Shown here: piece after piece, positions 1 through 12,400 of the stretch | How the letters are laid out: each line of letters begins with the position of its first letter | Position numbering within the stretch: position 1 is the first letter of the stretch | DNA from: Reticulitermes lucifugus | Lineage: Eukaryota; Arthropoda; Insecta; Blattodea; Rhinotermitidae | Length of the DNA stretch: 64,000 nt | Direction of reading: 5' to 3' | Assembly: GCA_026260175.1 (NCBI GenBank) | Contig: JAKCWW010000158.1 | Coordinates: forward strand, 7,147-71,146 | Notes under the pieces: model-generated | What the model saw: the letters and a program-made list of their open reading frames with translations, nothing else | What the model was told of the DNA's origin: nothing | The model's database searches: none | Position numbers and translations under genes: made by a program

Positions 1-300
1 ACACCACCTATCCACCCACCCAAACTCCCACTTACCCACCCATTCATCCATCCATCCATCCATTCATTCAATCATTTATTTATTTATTTATCCACTTATT
101 CATCCATCCATCCATACACCACCTATCCACCCACCCAAACTCCCACTTACCCACCCATTCATCCATCCATCCATCCATCCATCCATCCATTCATTCAATC
201 ATTTATTTATTTATTTATCCATTTATTCATCCATCCATCCATACACCACCTATCCACCCACCCAAACTCCCACTCACCCACCCATCCATCCAGCCATCCA
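1..300. repeat. Compound minisatellite of ATCC/ATTC/TTTA short repeats
   Basis: Three higher-order units begin with the same phrase, acaccacctatccacccacc, at 1, 116 and 243. Each then runs through TCCA-type, CATT-type and TTTA-type tracts. The first two units are 115 and 127 bp; the difference comes from the number of ATCC steps. The third unit is cut short and decays near 300. The array touches the left window edge, so its full length is unknown. Confidence 0.95.
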
Positions 301-449
301 TAAATATATGCATTGATTCGTTCATTCAGTCATTCATTAAATTCACGGAAGTGATATCAATATCACAGCCGTGCTCGCTGCTGACAACATGGCCACCAGG
401 GCACGCCAAACTATAAAGATAAAAGATTTGTCCTGTTGTGACTTAAGCA

Positions 450-705
450 CCCCACCATAAACAGGTGTGGGAAAGAGGAAGTATAGACCCACCCATCTGT
501 GACCTCCGAATTAGATGGAGGTTGGCCTAAGTGGTCAGATTCCTGTCCCGACTTCTTTAACCCCCCAGTACAGAGCCACCAGTACCCATTAGATACGAGG
601 CTATGTTGGTTCCACAGTTTGCTTGAACACTGCCTGGTATAATACCCTAATTTTTCAGCCGTCCAGTCCGTACCCTAGTCACTGTACCAGCTGTACTGGC
701 TACTA
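450..705 (-). mobile_element. SINE1 copy a (tRNA-derived SINE)
   Basis: On the minus strand this aligns with the body of SINE1 copy b (1464-1740). It shares the purine-rich 3' part (forward strand gtgtgggaaagaggaagtat), the central segment corresponding to gtggtcagattcctgtcccg, and a decayed tRNA-like head near 650-705. It is old and diverged. Confidence 0.65.
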
Positions 706-767
706 TGTATAGTCGGAAAGAAGTTGAATTGTAGATCTGGGGTTCTCACATCCGTGTTGCTGAAGAG

Positions 768-903
768 ACAAGTCTTCTGGGATGTTACAACATATCGACT
801 GGTGAATAGTTACCGACATTTCGAAGGAACATAATGCCTACATCTTCAGGGTCAGCCAATCAAAGAAGGGTTTCTTGGACTGCTTGATCCCAGAAGACTT
901 AGA
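768..903. mobile_element. FB1 foldback element, copy 1
   Basis: The arms agtcttctgggatgttac (from 771) and atcccagaagactt (to 900) are inverted repeats of the ends seen at 2191-2368 and 12401-12605. The left arm read on the minus strand gives CTGAAGATG, a weak hairpin, then CGAAATGTCGGTAAC at about 811-852. That is the same core found in the other FB1 copies. The right arm has mostly decayed. Confidence 0.6.
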
Positions 904-909
904 ACTTTG

Positions 910-1463
910 CCTTAAAATATAATTTGAAAAGTTAGTAGATGTTAGGAGTAATTCCGGTGTGTATACCAAAGATATTAGTCTCTTTATAAAGGACGGTTTC
1001 AAGCTGCGAGCTGTCTGAATGTGATTACCGACCGAGATTGAGTGAATACTTGGTTCTTTCCCCCCTCTTCGTTAGTCGCAATATGAATTTTACATTTTCA
1101 TTCTTCCGCTGTAATATTTTGCCTCGCAAAGGACAGTATACAGCAACAAATGAATAGAAAGCCGAACAGCTCTATTCATTTTACTGTTTCTTTTGCACTT
1201 TTTATTCCGAAATAAAATTGCAATTAAGTGCTTTTATTCCCGTGAAATATAAGTTAAGTTAAAAAACATCTGCGCGACTGACAGCACTGGTTGGTTTATC
1301 GGTTTGAGGAGTTCGCGCGATGGTTTAGACGGACTGGTTACCTCAAGAAGGGCCAAATGAGAAATTAGGAACTGCAATGTGAAAATGTGTCCAGTTTTCT
1401 TCCTCCTAAAATGTCATCTTCCAGTGGCGGTGAGTACATATAGGCCTATTTGTTGCTTACAAG
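910..1463. other. Unassigned AT-rich DNA
   Basis: I see no convincing open frame, RNA gene or repeat copy here on either strand. Confidence 0.5.
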
Positions 1464-1740
1464 GTACTGTAGCTCAGTCAGTACCGTGACAACGCTACGT
1501 GCTGGACGGTACAGGGTTTGATTCCCGGCACAGGCAAAATATATTTCCCTTCCCAAAAATTTCCAGACCGACTGTGGGGCCCACCCAGTCTCCTGTTCAA
1601 TGGACACCGGTGTTTTTTCCTCGGGAGATAAAACGGCCGGGGCGCGAAGTTAACAGCTCAGTCCATCTAGAGCCGAGGTTAAGAATGAGTGAAGCTATAA
1701 ATCTCTCTCTGTATGCCTTCATGACATGGACAGGAAAAAA
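1464..1740 (+). mobile_element. SINE1 copy b, near full length (tRNA-derived SINE)
   Basis: The head carries an A-box-like tagctcagtcagtaccg and a B-box-like gggtttgattcccgg, the internal RNA polymerase III promoter elements of tRNA-derived SINEs. The body follows with landmarks shared by all copies: ttccagaccgactgtggggc, a segment ending tcctgttcaatggacacc, and cgggagataaaacggccgg. It ends with tatgccttcatgacatgg and a short A-rich tail. The 83-codon open frame over it (1499-1750) is incidental. This is the best reference copy of SINE1 in the window. The family is not autonomous; mobilisation by a LINE is the general rule for SINEs and is inferred here. Confidence 0.85.
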
Positions 1741-2190
1741 TATTACGTGACTGTAATTATTGTCAAATAAGAGGCGTTACGCTGGGTTGGGTTTGCAGTT
1801 GGCGAAACAGCAACTGCATACAGACTTCTCATGGACAAACTTTTCAGAAGACAGAGTGTGAGATCTGAGGATATTTCGAATTTCGAAAATAGTGCTTCGG
1901 CAAGGGGGTTGAGAGGCTCTGATCTTGAAGGTGTTGATTGTCCCTTTAAAGCTCACATTTAGAGATTAGTGTATATATTGCCAGGTTTAATACTAACGTC
2001 TCCGCATTTTGTCCACACAGTGTATTTGCATGTTCCATAGGATTCTTACAATAAACAGCCATTATTTGCTCATACGTCTTTCGCGGATTCTTCTTTCCAA
2101 TTAAAGCACACTCTGTTTTCTGTGCGGTAAGAAATGAATCTTTATATACAAAGTGGATTATTTTTAGTCCTTAAAAGGTTAGCTGTTCTA
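1741..2190. other. Unassigned AT-rich DNA
   Basis: No gene, RNA or repeat recognised. Confidence 0.5.
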
Positions 2191-2397
2191 GAGGTCTGCG
2201 CTCTTCTGGGATTCTACGCAGCGTAGATAGGTAGTTTGTTGCAGACTTTTCAGGATAACCTATCCAAGAACTGCTGACCTTGTAAGATGGAACCGATAGG
2301 TTGTTCCGAAACGTCGGTAACAAACTACCAATCTACGCTGTGTAAAATTCCAGAAGAGGGCAGGTCTCACACCGCGGCGGAAGCCTGAAATCACGCA
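2191..2397. mobile_element. FB1 foldback element, copy 2
   Basis: The left arm (2191-2240: gaggtctgcgctcttctggg then attctacgcagcgtagat) is matched by the right arm on the other strand (about 2318-2368). This gives roughly 50 bp terminal inverted repeats around a short centre. The right arm contains aagatgg, a GAACC...GGTTGTTC hairpin and cgaaacgtcggtaa at about 2284-2320. An outer block, ccgcggcggaagcctgaaat, follows the right arm and is found again at copies 3 and 4. No protein is encoded, so it is non-autonomous. Confidence 0.8.
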
Positions 2398-2461
2398 ATA
2401 GCTATTCTACAGGTCAATGCAACCCAAGGCCTTTCGTTATTGGAGTTACTAAATAGTTTTT

Positions 2462-2640
2462 GGCTGTGCCATGGCTCAGGTTTTTAATCACTGACCTGTC
2501 ACCTCGGAGGCCTGTTTTAGATACAGGTACTTTCCATGTGAGTTTTGTTGTTGAAGCAGCGACACTGAGAGAGGTGTCTCTCCGGGTACTTCAGTTTTCC
2601 CCCGTCAGGATTATTCTATAACTACCGCATACTCTTCTTT
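2462..2640 (+). mobile_element. SINE3 copy, decayed (tRNA-derived)
   Basis: It aligns with the complete SINE3 at 52755-53021: gccatggctcaggtttttaa, then cctcggaggcc, then a body ending tacttcagttttcccccgtc. The B box is badly eroded. It is an old copy, and its 3' end is unclear. Confidence 0.65.
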
Positions 2641-5600
2641 TTCTTAATAGCAAGACGGCAAAGCCCGGGAATCTTAAAAAATCCAGTGTTCCTTTGGATA
2701 TCGGGGAGCACTGGACAGAAAGGAACCTATACATTGCTTTTCATCTTTGTCTCTTACGGTAGGACACCCTGCAAAGGCGAACACCTGTCGCAAGGATTCT
2801 GCAGACAAACATTGGGTGTATTCACGATCTAGGAACAGTATGCTGGCTGACCATGAATGTAGTTTGGCGATTGTGCATCTCAGGACATATTGGATTAACC
2901 GGAATCTCGTTTTTGAGAAGAAATAAATTCGGAGACAATTGACGAATGGGAATGAAAGAAGGTGACAACACCAGTGTTGTTACAATAAAGATCTTAATAT
3001 GGACGTCGCCATAAAGTCCCACAAAGAAATGAAGCTCTTTTCCTTCTCGCCGCTGCAAGTAGTACAGTAGTTCTTCCGAACGTCTTCATCTTCCATATAC
3101 TCGTACACCGTTTCTTACCAAGAAACGCTCCCACTGTGTCAGTCTTTCCTCATGAATCTGCCGTAAGAAGTCTCCTCTCATAGAAACCGCCTGATTTATT
3201 TTTTATCAGCAAAGGAAATATTTCTAACGTAGACAAAAATGAAGGTCCGTCATAAACTGGTACATGCGTTATATGTAGTAATTACTAAAAGGGCAACTAC
3301 GTCGGCACACGACAATTTACATTGTTACCTCTGGCTAGCCTTCCCCAACGTTTTTAAACAAATAACAGATGTCAATCTAGAAGTCCGTTCTCTATAGCAG
3401 CTGACGTGCTAAGAAACAACAGCATGCTCAGTAAATAACAAATATTTCGTCATATGCCCCCGAGTCTTTATAATACAAAGGCATAAATGCATAGCCAGAG
3501 AGGATTTAAAAGTCGCGAAACCAATCTCCGAGGGGTAGAAGACACTACACGCCTTCGACCGCGGCTATTTATCCTGTCGTATGGTTGGCTATCATTAATA
3601 TTTAGCAGAAATATTTCAACTGTACAAAATATGCGTGCTTGAAAGAGATAGGAAGGCAAGCAGCAATGAAAGGTTTACAAATTTGGAAGGATTTAATATT
3701 TGATATTTCAGAGTAACATTCAAAACTATTTAATTGCTGGTCATTCGAGTTATGTCCAGACCGAGTACGTCTTAAGTACAGGTCTAGAATACTGTTAATG
3801 TGTTGGCCGGAGAGCGAAGATAAACAATAAGGATTTCCTTGTTTAATTCAGGCTTTCGTTTTCAGTCTGTTTCTTAGTGGTCCTTTTTGAAAGGATGTCT
3901 GAGTGGAGAATGTAACCTACTGTGCAAATTAATGCTACAAAAAAGAATGAAACCAAAATTATAATTGTTGCAGACTTCTTCTAAGAGCGGCTGCCCGTGA
4001 CCTAGAAAGAAAGAGAGTGCCTGTTATAATTGTGTGTGTGTGTGTGTGTGTGAGCGAGCGTGAATTTGTCTCATTTCGCTAACGAGGCAAATCAGAAGAG
4101 CTCCAGATCGATAATGACATAGATACAGAGGCAATTCTGCTTTAAACTCCAGACCTACAGAAGGAATTTCTTTAAATTATCTGATGGTTAGGAAAAGAGA
4201 TAAAGGAATGCGTTGGTACGGAGTAGACAGTTCTTACTTTGATCAAAAGGTGTTCTGTAATTACTCTAAAGGAATTTATATCATCTTAAATTAAGGAAGT
4301 AGCCTATTGTAGCCTATTCCAAGCTTCAAAGTGTCACAAAATTGTTTAGTTTATCTCTTGTTAGTTTTATTACTCACTGGTTGGTAAGAAATGATTGTAT
4401 TAATTTAGATTTTATTGCATTTGGAACTCAGTATTTCTCCTATGTAATATGCATATTCTGTCATCCTTCAAATTCTCTTTTCCTGAGTAGGATTTCTTCG
4501 TGGTTGCATATTAATCCTGAATTAAGATCAAAGACTGGCCAGAAAAAAAGAGTAAGGCTACTAGCATAAATCCCATTAATATTTCAAATGAAATCATCAA
4601 AAATATCTTTCGACAGTTTAAAAGTTCTTGAAAGACAGCAGCATTTACATGTTAAGATCGGCTTGACAGAATAAAAACCTTGAACGTTTTCGGCTAAGAA
4701 GGATACTGCCCTGCCGACTGGAACATACAGTCCAGTGTTGCCATTTTCTGCTTCCTTTCGTAATTATGTTTAATTGCTAGCATACATAAAAATATAAAAG
4801 AATGCTTAGACTTTCATACAGAATATGCCAAAATAATTTGTCATTTCCTGTTCTTTCATGCATTATTTATAGCACTTCCTAATAGAAACTTACGTAGGAA
4901 GCAAGAATAGTAGCGCACAAGTGTTGTCAAGCTTTTCGTATTTAAAATGCCCTAACTGCCCTATATTAGTGCGAAAACACGACCTACAACGACGAACAAC
5001 CGAAGTGCAATATGGGAACATTATTCTGGGATATTTTGTGTATAAGTGTTAATAATATAGTTAAATTAGGAAGTTAGAAAATGTGGATACAGATATTAAG
5101 AGATTTACAAACCGAAGGGTGACAGAAATCCTTTGGAGTCTCATAGACTGAGTTAATTGCGAATAAACTCTATTTGAATTCTATATAACTTTTCGTAAGT
5201 GTTAAATTATTCCACCTTAATTATTTCTCATGTGTCAGCCATAAATGATCTTATGGACATATTTATGAATGTGTTTCGCGGAAGCATTTAGAAGTGTAAT
5301 GAAAACAAAATTTAGATTGAAAATTGAATGCGAAAAGGCCACATTGGAGACTGAGGCGTATATTGAATTACGATATTAAAATTTATGTAGGCAAATGGGT
5401 GACCGACATGTGAGCTGGTTCGAAATGGCTCAAGATAAGATTCAGGGACGAGACATTTTTAAAACAGGAATGATCTTTCTTATTTCTTAAAAGGGATTTT
5501 TTTAGGTAAATGCGTATAAACCGATTAGACAAGATTTGTACTATCTTATTGTTTTTTAAGTTTATTGATTCCTTGGCTAAGGGAACAATTCATTTTTAAA

Positions 5601-8600
5601 TCTAGATGCAAAAGTCAATACTAACAAAATAAATGATAAGAGGAATGAAGTGGGAGGGTTTATCTGGCTGAAAGTAAGGACTAGTAGGCCTAACAGGCAC
5701 TTGTCAACACGATAATTGACCATTTAGTCTCTTAAGAGGTGGGTAATGTCTTTAAGTAACTGAGCCACTACTACATTCTGCGCCCCATAGAGTTAATTGT
5801 GATGTTACTACACTCCTTGTTTTATATTGTACGAATTATAAGCTCTAAAATCATTAATTGTGGAAAGTGTTAATTCGAAATAAGGCCTTTCACGTTCACG
5901 GGAATTTGTTATCATGATGACGTGTGGATATACTGAGTAAAACAATGATGTATATCAGAGTATCTGCTAAGTTAATCTAGACACAAACTAGTTATACTTT
6001 CTGCACAAATATGTAACTTCTCCACTAACCCAACCCGTTGTTATTAGGTTCCTAAATCTTGTGTGAAATATAAGCAGCAACTTTTTACGTTTAAGCCTTG
6101 GAAGCAGTGTTCTAACGATACGTGCCAATTGTTGTAACATAAATTTTATTATTTACTTACACAATACGTTTCTTACGATTCTCACCGTAAACTGTGGCTC
6201 TTCCCCTACACAAAATTATCCGATTGGTTTTTTAATGCAGGTGCTTTTCTGAGAAATAGGGACTGGATTTTTAAATATTATTTAGATGAGTTTCATGCCT
6301 AAAATATTTACTTGTTTTCGGATATCTGTACTTCTGACTTACATAGTGTCATTTATTTCCACCGTTTCATATATTAACAATTAATCCATATTAGATAAAA
6401 GTTAAGATTTTACATATAAATATGATTATCTTTCGGGCGCAGACCCAAAGATGTTCATTTGGGAAATCCTGAGATCCTGAGACTATATAAAATTTATGTG
6501 TGATTTTAAAATCTGTGTTATAAAAATCTTGCCATAAATACACCGTTAACATAAATTTGTTTGCAACTGCCTTTATATAGGTCTACATACAAATACAACT
6601 ACATGTTCCATGATTTACTCGCTTAGTTTAAATTACAATATTTAATTTTCTTGTTTCTGAATTTCATCTGTAGCTTCTTAAGTTTATTTTGTTTTTCAAA
6701 ATTTCAATGTACTATTCCATCAGCCAATTTCAGTGGCTGATTTCGGCGTAAAACTTTTGATATCATTGTGTATACAAAATCTTTTTTTTTTAATTTCTAT
6801 TTGGATTGGGGGGGCTGCAGTTCGGCAGCACCTCCCACCCCGTTGGATACGCTCCTGTTGTCGTTGGAACGTCAATAGTTCAAGTAAGGTAAAGCGTCGC
6901 TTCTATTCTGAAAGGATATTGCATTGTGGAAATTGTCCTGTTGGATTTTCAAATCACATTGTAATTTGAGTTCAGGTAGGAGTGAAATATGATGGAAGCC
7001 TGTGGCACATAACTTGATAAACATGTCTTCATTCACATCATAGCCCAACTTTAATTCATATACCCTTCCTTAACGATAGGTAGGCTTGTTCAGACGGATA
7101 CTAGCCGTCAGGATCCGTCTTTTCCCGGAGCTGACTATGAATTCCGTGTTAGGTAAAGCGTTCCTAGTTTCAAACGTTTAGTAGAACAACCACAGATCCG
7201 TGGTTAACCACGGAAAGTTACAGTTGATTAGTTGCTCAGAAAATTTTCTGATTAAGATTATGGTGTTCTGCGATCAGAAGCAGTATAGTCGTGGTAGACA
7301 ATAACAAACTTTTCGCAGGAACCTTCTGCCTCAGTCTAGAATGTTGAAGATTCTAAGTAGTGACCAGCCGTCCTTTGGAACTTGTGGTACCTATCTACGA
7401 ACGTTAAAATTTGTAAATTTAATACCCACCGCCCTGAAAATATGAAATTCTCACAAACTTTCCTGTCTTTAACGTACAAACAAAGTTAATAATCGTGTTA
7501 AAAAAATATCACCATTTATTATATTTTGTCAGTTTAATATATCCCACAAACCTACACGTTTCGCCTTTAAGGCAATCTATATGTTATTGTCCCAATTACA
7601 TCTAGTTCAAAATTTGATGTTACTTTGTGTAAAATTTTCCAGTTGTAGCCTGGATCCAATAAAATGAGAGATGTGCAGTAGTGAACATTTTCAAGATCTG
7701 AAATGTTTAAATTATAGAGATTCGCTTCATAACCTGTGCTACTGTATGCTGCTGTTTCTGAATGGTTTTACATTCTTTTCAGATTAGTTCTTTCATTTTG
7801 TTTATTCCGCAGGATTAATTTTTTATGTTCGCATTGTGTTTCTTCTTGCCTCTTTTATCACAAATTTTATCCTCACAATGGATTTTTAAGCCTTTTAAGG
7901 CTGAGGTTTATCTGAGTTATATATAAAATTTAAATTCGTACCTCACAGATAGCTCCTTCCGTGTCCATTAGAAAGATCAGTCCGTTGAAGCTGTAGAGGG
8001 ACGTAATCGCTCTTCTTTTTGTGAGAAAACACATATTCTGTGGCAATGATGGCGGAGTTTTTAGGCGTTTTTTACGAAGAGACCACTTCCACCCAGGGAC
8101 TATATATCTGTGTAAATATTCTACCAGCTAGATGTCCAAAGTAGAACCGGCTTCCGAAATATAATACTTTTACCTGTATAATAGACTATGAACAAACCCC
8201 AAAGAATATTTAATTTGATTTTATATCGAGATATATATTTTTTGCTATATGCCTTACTGTAATTAACAGCGAACCTTCCTATCTTTTCATTAGCAACCAA
8301 ATACACAAATTTCAAGTACAAACACACATGAAACTTCCAGTCTTTAACCATGAGTATTTATATTTATTTATCGGAATGCTTACGTCTAAAGACTACATCT
8401 TGCTATTTTCTTTTCTCATGTATTTTAGTATGAATTCTATTACTTTCTTGAGTGATTTTTATTCGTAATCTTTACGATCTGTATCTGTTTACCAAAGTGC
8501 CCCCATTAAATATTAATACAAATTATGTTCCACTAACCCGTATTTGTTCAGGTATACCAACTGGACTCCTACGTTGCTTTTTTATCACCACATTTTTATA

Positions 8601-9430
8601 CTTTCAGCACTACGTATCCTGTGCAAGTTACAAACCGAATCTATTAGTGAAACGTCTGATACTTATAAATCTGTATGTACCACGCAAGAGTTGAGTGTTG
8701 TTCAAAACATCCCTAGAGCGCAGCGCGTCATTCAGTTCACTTTTCCTACTGCAATATCGTCTCCTCGTCCTGTGCCCTATTCTCTTTCAAGCTAAAATTG
8801 AATTGAAATAGTGCTGGTATTACAAGATCCTTTTCTATATTATAAAAGTTTTATGGGGCGTCTAATCCTTTACGGTTACAGAGGTTTTTGTATGATGAAA
8901 TCTTCTCTTCGAAATTTTGTAACGGCGGTCTAGAATTCTTCGTATATTCCCAGGAGGCAGGAATAGAAAAGGAGGAGGAAAGAGACAAGAGTGAGAAGGC
9001 CAGAAAATGGAAAGAGAAACTGAAGGAGCGTGTATGGACCTATAGAACTTGGTTATTCTAAATCATATGGCGCCTACTCCCAGTCGATAATACAATAACT
9101 CGGTCAACGAACGCTCCAGTAACCATACTGCCTATCGGAATTCTCTTCTTTGTCCACGGATGACCGGTTAGACCTAACTTGGCCCAAGCTCTAACCCCTC
9201 CCTGCCTCTTGTAATAACAAACTATTGGACCGAGCACAAACACAGATGACAGCAGGCATCGAACATGGTTCGCAGGAAATGACAGTGTGTTCATAGCGAT
9301 GTGTGTCCTATTTCCCCTGAATTTACAATTCATTTTCAGAAGTTGGAACTTTAATATTTGCCTGTGGCGTATGGAGTTCGATTTTTATTAGAGGTGGGAA
9401 ATTTTTGGCTGCCTTGTTCTCAAAGACTTT
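2641..9430. other. Long unassigned AT-rich interval
   Basis: About 6.8 kb without a recognisable gene. Open frames are all under 80-90 codons and lack protein-like composition. It holds a (TG)n run near 4030-4052, a T-run beside a G-run at 6781-6812, an eroded F2-like motif near 7555-7590 (acgtttcgcctttaaggc), and a purine-rich stretch at 8948-9035. The 91-codon minus frame at 9058-9333 matches no family I know. Confidence 0.45.
4030..4052. repeat. (TG)n microsatellite
   Basis: A simple dinucleotide run of about 11 units. Confidence 0.95.
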
Positions 9431-9652
9431 GTGGCTCATTCACATTTCTATCCACTGACAGCAAGGTACGTACTTGTTACGGAGACTGAACAACCGGAAC
9501 ACTGTCCATCAGTCTGTCAGCACGGAACAACTCGGCTTACAATGGACAGACTTTCATGAAATTTTATATTTGAGTATTTTTCGAAAATCTGTCGGAAAAA
9601 TTCAAGTTTCATTAAAATCTGACAAGAATAACGGGTACTTAACATGAAGACC

Positions 9653-10230
9653 GCATTCATTCATTCATTCATTCATTCATTCATTCATTCTTTCATTCTG
9701 TAGTCTCTTAAGACAGGTCCGTAGCCCCTTCCAAAGCGAATTCTCCATACAGTGCGAACTACTGCTTCCTCTTTCAATTTCCAGTACCTTGTATTTTCAT
9801 TAGGGCCATCCAGTAGCTGCTTACGTCTTCTTTCTCGTCTTCCTGTCATTTCTATTCTTCTAACTTTCCTTCAGTCACGTGTTTTAGAAGACCGTTTCTA
9901 CGCAAGATGTGACGAATCCAGTTATCCTTCCTTCCTTTTTATTGTATGTAGGATATTCCTGTCCTCCTTGACTCTGTGTAATACTTCTTCATTTCTTACA
10001 CGATTGGAATAACTGATCTTCTCTGTTCTCCAGCACCACATTTCAAAACTTTCGAGGCATTTCTCATCTACTTTCCGAAGTGTCCACTTTTCAGCACCAT
10101 ACAAAGCTGTGCTCCAAATGTAGCACTTTACTAGTTTCTTCCTTAAATTTAAGTCCAATTTTCTGGTGAAAAGAGTCTTCTTCTTGTTGAATGCTGCTCT
10201 TGCCATGGCAATTCTGGATTTATCATTTGA
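9653..10230 (-). mobile_element. LINE-B, 5'-truncated 3' end inserted in repeat E
   Basis: On the minus strand it reads as the C-terminal part of a LINE reverse transcriptase ORF. The frame from 10236 down to 9922 includes SRIAMARAAFNKKKTLFTRK, ALYGAEKWTLRKVDEKCLES and FEMWCWRTEKISYSNRVRNE. Reading continues, now broken by stops and shifts, through WIRHILRRNGLLKHVTEGKL and further. The 3' end is a (GAAT)n tail, seen on the plus strand as (ATTC)n at 9654-9690. The LINE is flanked by 13 bp duplications, taacatgaagacc at 9640-9652 and taacatgaaggcc at 10231-10243. That is the mark of target-primed insertion followed by one later change. The catalytic RT core and the endonuclease are absent (5' truncation). 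Clade is not assigned. Confidence 0.9.
9654..9690. repeat. (ATTC)n microsatellite, the 3' tail of LINE-B
   Basis: About nine tetranucleotide units lie exactly between the left target duplication and the LINE-B 3' sequence. It is therefore the tail of the element, not an independent locus. Confidence 0.85.
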
Positions 10231-10570
10231 TAACATGAAGGCCTGTGTGCATTTATGACAATGTCTTGCTGAATTCTTCCTAGAATGAGAAATATTTCAG
10301 ACAAAATTTGTAGATAAAATCAAAATACACATTTTATGTTAAATAACTCTTTTCCGAAAATTATGCCATTTATGAGATAAAGTGGAAAAGTACGGTAGAG
10401 CCAGACAGGCCACAGATGACAATATAATACGGCGCATGAGATTTGCATACTGGATAATAAAGGCTACAGACACATTGAGAATGTGTAATACTTATTGTTT
10501 TTCCATGGCATGAATGGTTACGCGAACGCGCCTCAATGTTACGTTAATACTTACAACGTCCGTCTTGTTT

Positions 10571-11330
10571 TCCTTCGCGGCGTTTTGTGCAGACACGGAT
10601 GCATCAGAGTTCACTGTTAACTGCACGCAGTATCCTCACTGGACAACTGGCGTAATTTTAATGTTACCGTACTGTTTCCACATATTGAGCCTTCAACACC
10701 CGCATCATTTTCACAAAATCCCAACTATTAGACCCATATTTTATACAGCTGAATTCAGTACGAATTTTCACGTTCAATTTCTTTAAGATTCGCTTGAATA
10801 CTTTTATCACATCTATGCCTAAATCGCGTAAATTTTATCTTCCATTCTGCGTTTGGAATCAACAATTTCCATACATTTTTCAATTTTATATCCGCGTTAC
10901 ATTTCCAGTTCATGTCATCTTCGTTGCTGTAACGAGCCTAATTATATTGTAGAATACAAATTATTAATATAATTATCATGCACAAATCATTATTATTATT
11001 ATCATCATCATCATCATGCAATTTTCCAGTACGTCGTAGTTTAGTGGCTGTTATTCTTTTTTATTCTTGAGCTTTTTTTCGTGAATGTCATCTTGGAGTA
11101 GGCAGGCTATCACGTTTCATTGGCTTTCCCCAGTCTCTGTAGTCAACCTTTATACTCGTACAAATGTATTCAATTACAATCCTGTATACATCAAAATGTG
11201 ATATATATATATGCATATGTTTGTATGGGTTGATACCATTACACATTCAGTAACTTTTAGTTAGTGGTTTAATAATCAGGGTTATTCATATGATGCTACC
11301 TTTTCTTTACTAGTCTTTTAAAAAGACTGT
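10571..11330. other. Unassigned DNA with a short ATT/ATC microsatellite
   Basis: It holds an (ATT)n-(ATC)n run near 10988-11017 and a short TA run near 11200. The 90-codon plus frame that starts at 10514 begins inside repeat E and shows no domain. I see no gene. Confidence 0.5.
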
Positions 11331-11334
11331 CTTC

Positions 11335-11540
11335 TGCATATCCGTCGAAACCGGCCATCAGGCCCATTCACCTTCCTCTACAATGGATATCGGGTTCTTT
11401 CTCGGCGGTAAAGCGGCCGGAGCATGGCGTTGCAACCAACCCCATCTATCGCCAAGATTAAGAAAGGGCCGATCTATACCTCTACTTCCCCAACTATGCC
11501 AGTCATGGCATATTACTGGACGACCTTTACCTTTATTTTT
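11335..11540 (+). mobile_element. SINE1 copy c, head missing
   Basis: It matches the SINE1 body from aaccggccatcaggcccatt through cggcggtaaagcggccgg and aagattaagaaagggccgat to the end phrase atgccagtcatggcat. The tRNA-like head is missing or unrecognisable. Confidence 0.75.
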
Positions 11541-11561
11541 CTAGACTTATTAGCCGATGAT

Positions 11562-11685
11562 TAACAACGTCCATGAAGCTGAGTCTTATAGAACCTCGTA
11601 GTCACTTAGTTGATCAAGAACGTCCTTTTCTGTTACGCAACACGTAGATTCATTACCGTGATCACAAGAGCCCTCAACTCGACCT
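11562..11685 (-). mobile_element. LINE-A 3' end fragment
   Basis: It aligns with the LINE-A 3' region at 62903-63030. Shared words include gaagctgagtcttatagaac, acttagttgatcaagaacg, gattcattaccgtgatcaca and agagccc. Divergence is high. Confidence 0.65.
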
Positions 11686-11994
11686 TATCTTGGGACGTGT
11701 TACTGTAAGTAAATGAGAAGAGTAAAACTTCAAAGCTGTTGTTCCAATATCAAAGAGTGCAATGAGAATACAGAAAATTCTGTGTGAAGCTGGGAGGCGG
11801 GAAAGAATGTACAAAAGTAAGCACTCGCTCGCATTATTACCGCCTCTTATGTGTCCAATTCGAACTAGCAAAATGCTCTGATATCCGATTCTTAGTGTCG
11901 TTCGAGTGATCACACTAGTAGTTCCGTCCTTTAAAACTGGTGGCCTTCGTGTAGAATTGTTCTTTGTGCAGTTATTGCAAATTCTCATTAAATT

Positions 11995-12255
11995 TAAATT
12001 GGAATGGCTTTATAGTGACTTGGTTCGTCCAGATTCCGGGAAGTTGGGATTCGATATTCTTCACAGGCATAGAATTTCCTCTTCTCTGGTACGTCCAGAC
12101 CGACTCGTTGGTCTGTCGGGTCTCCTGTCAAACAGATAGGCTTATTGGGGTAAAACGGCTGGATCGTGAAGATGACGACGCACTTACATTTAATGTTGAG
12201 ATTCAGAATGCATGCAGCTAAACTCCACCCCGCACTATGCCTTCATGCCTTTGTG
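11995..12255 (+). mobile_element. SINE1 copy d
   Basis: The head is recognisable by position (gggaagttgggattcgatat in place of the B box). It is followed by acgtccagaccgactcgttg, ggtaaaacggctgg and the end phrase tatgccttcatgcc. Two overlapping plus-strand open frames here (11906-12139 and 11964-12221) are incidental to the SINE. Confidence 0.75.
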
Positions 12256-12400
12256 TTTGAGTAAAAGTTCAAGCACAGTTTTTACAGTTTGTGGTGCACT
12301 GCTATGACATATAACGAGATAGGAATTCGTGGATGATTCAAAGACATCCATTGTATGAGGTGTTTCTATTTGAAAGTGTAGTGACAATTAAATTAATTGA

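Larger units (their letters stand above)
9501..10570 (+). mobile_element. Repeat E copy 1, interrupted by LINE-B
   Basis: The two halves, 9501-9652 and 10231-10570, are each collinear with the E copies at 21480-22325 and 27300-27813 (reverse). Shared landmarks are aatggacagactttcatgaa, taacgggtacttaacatgaa, ccacagatgacaatataata, ggctacagacacattgag and gcgcctcaatgttacg. The copies stop matching just after the 3' end, gtcttgtt. E encodes no protein I can see and has no clear A-tail. I cannot assign it to a class; a non-autonomous DNA element is possible. Confidence 0.75.

Noticed and set aside
7105-7121. The word ccgtcaggatccgt shared with the reverse strand near 59925-59940
   Set aside because: A shared 14-mer is expected several times by chance when both strands of 64 kb are compared, and the flanks do not align.
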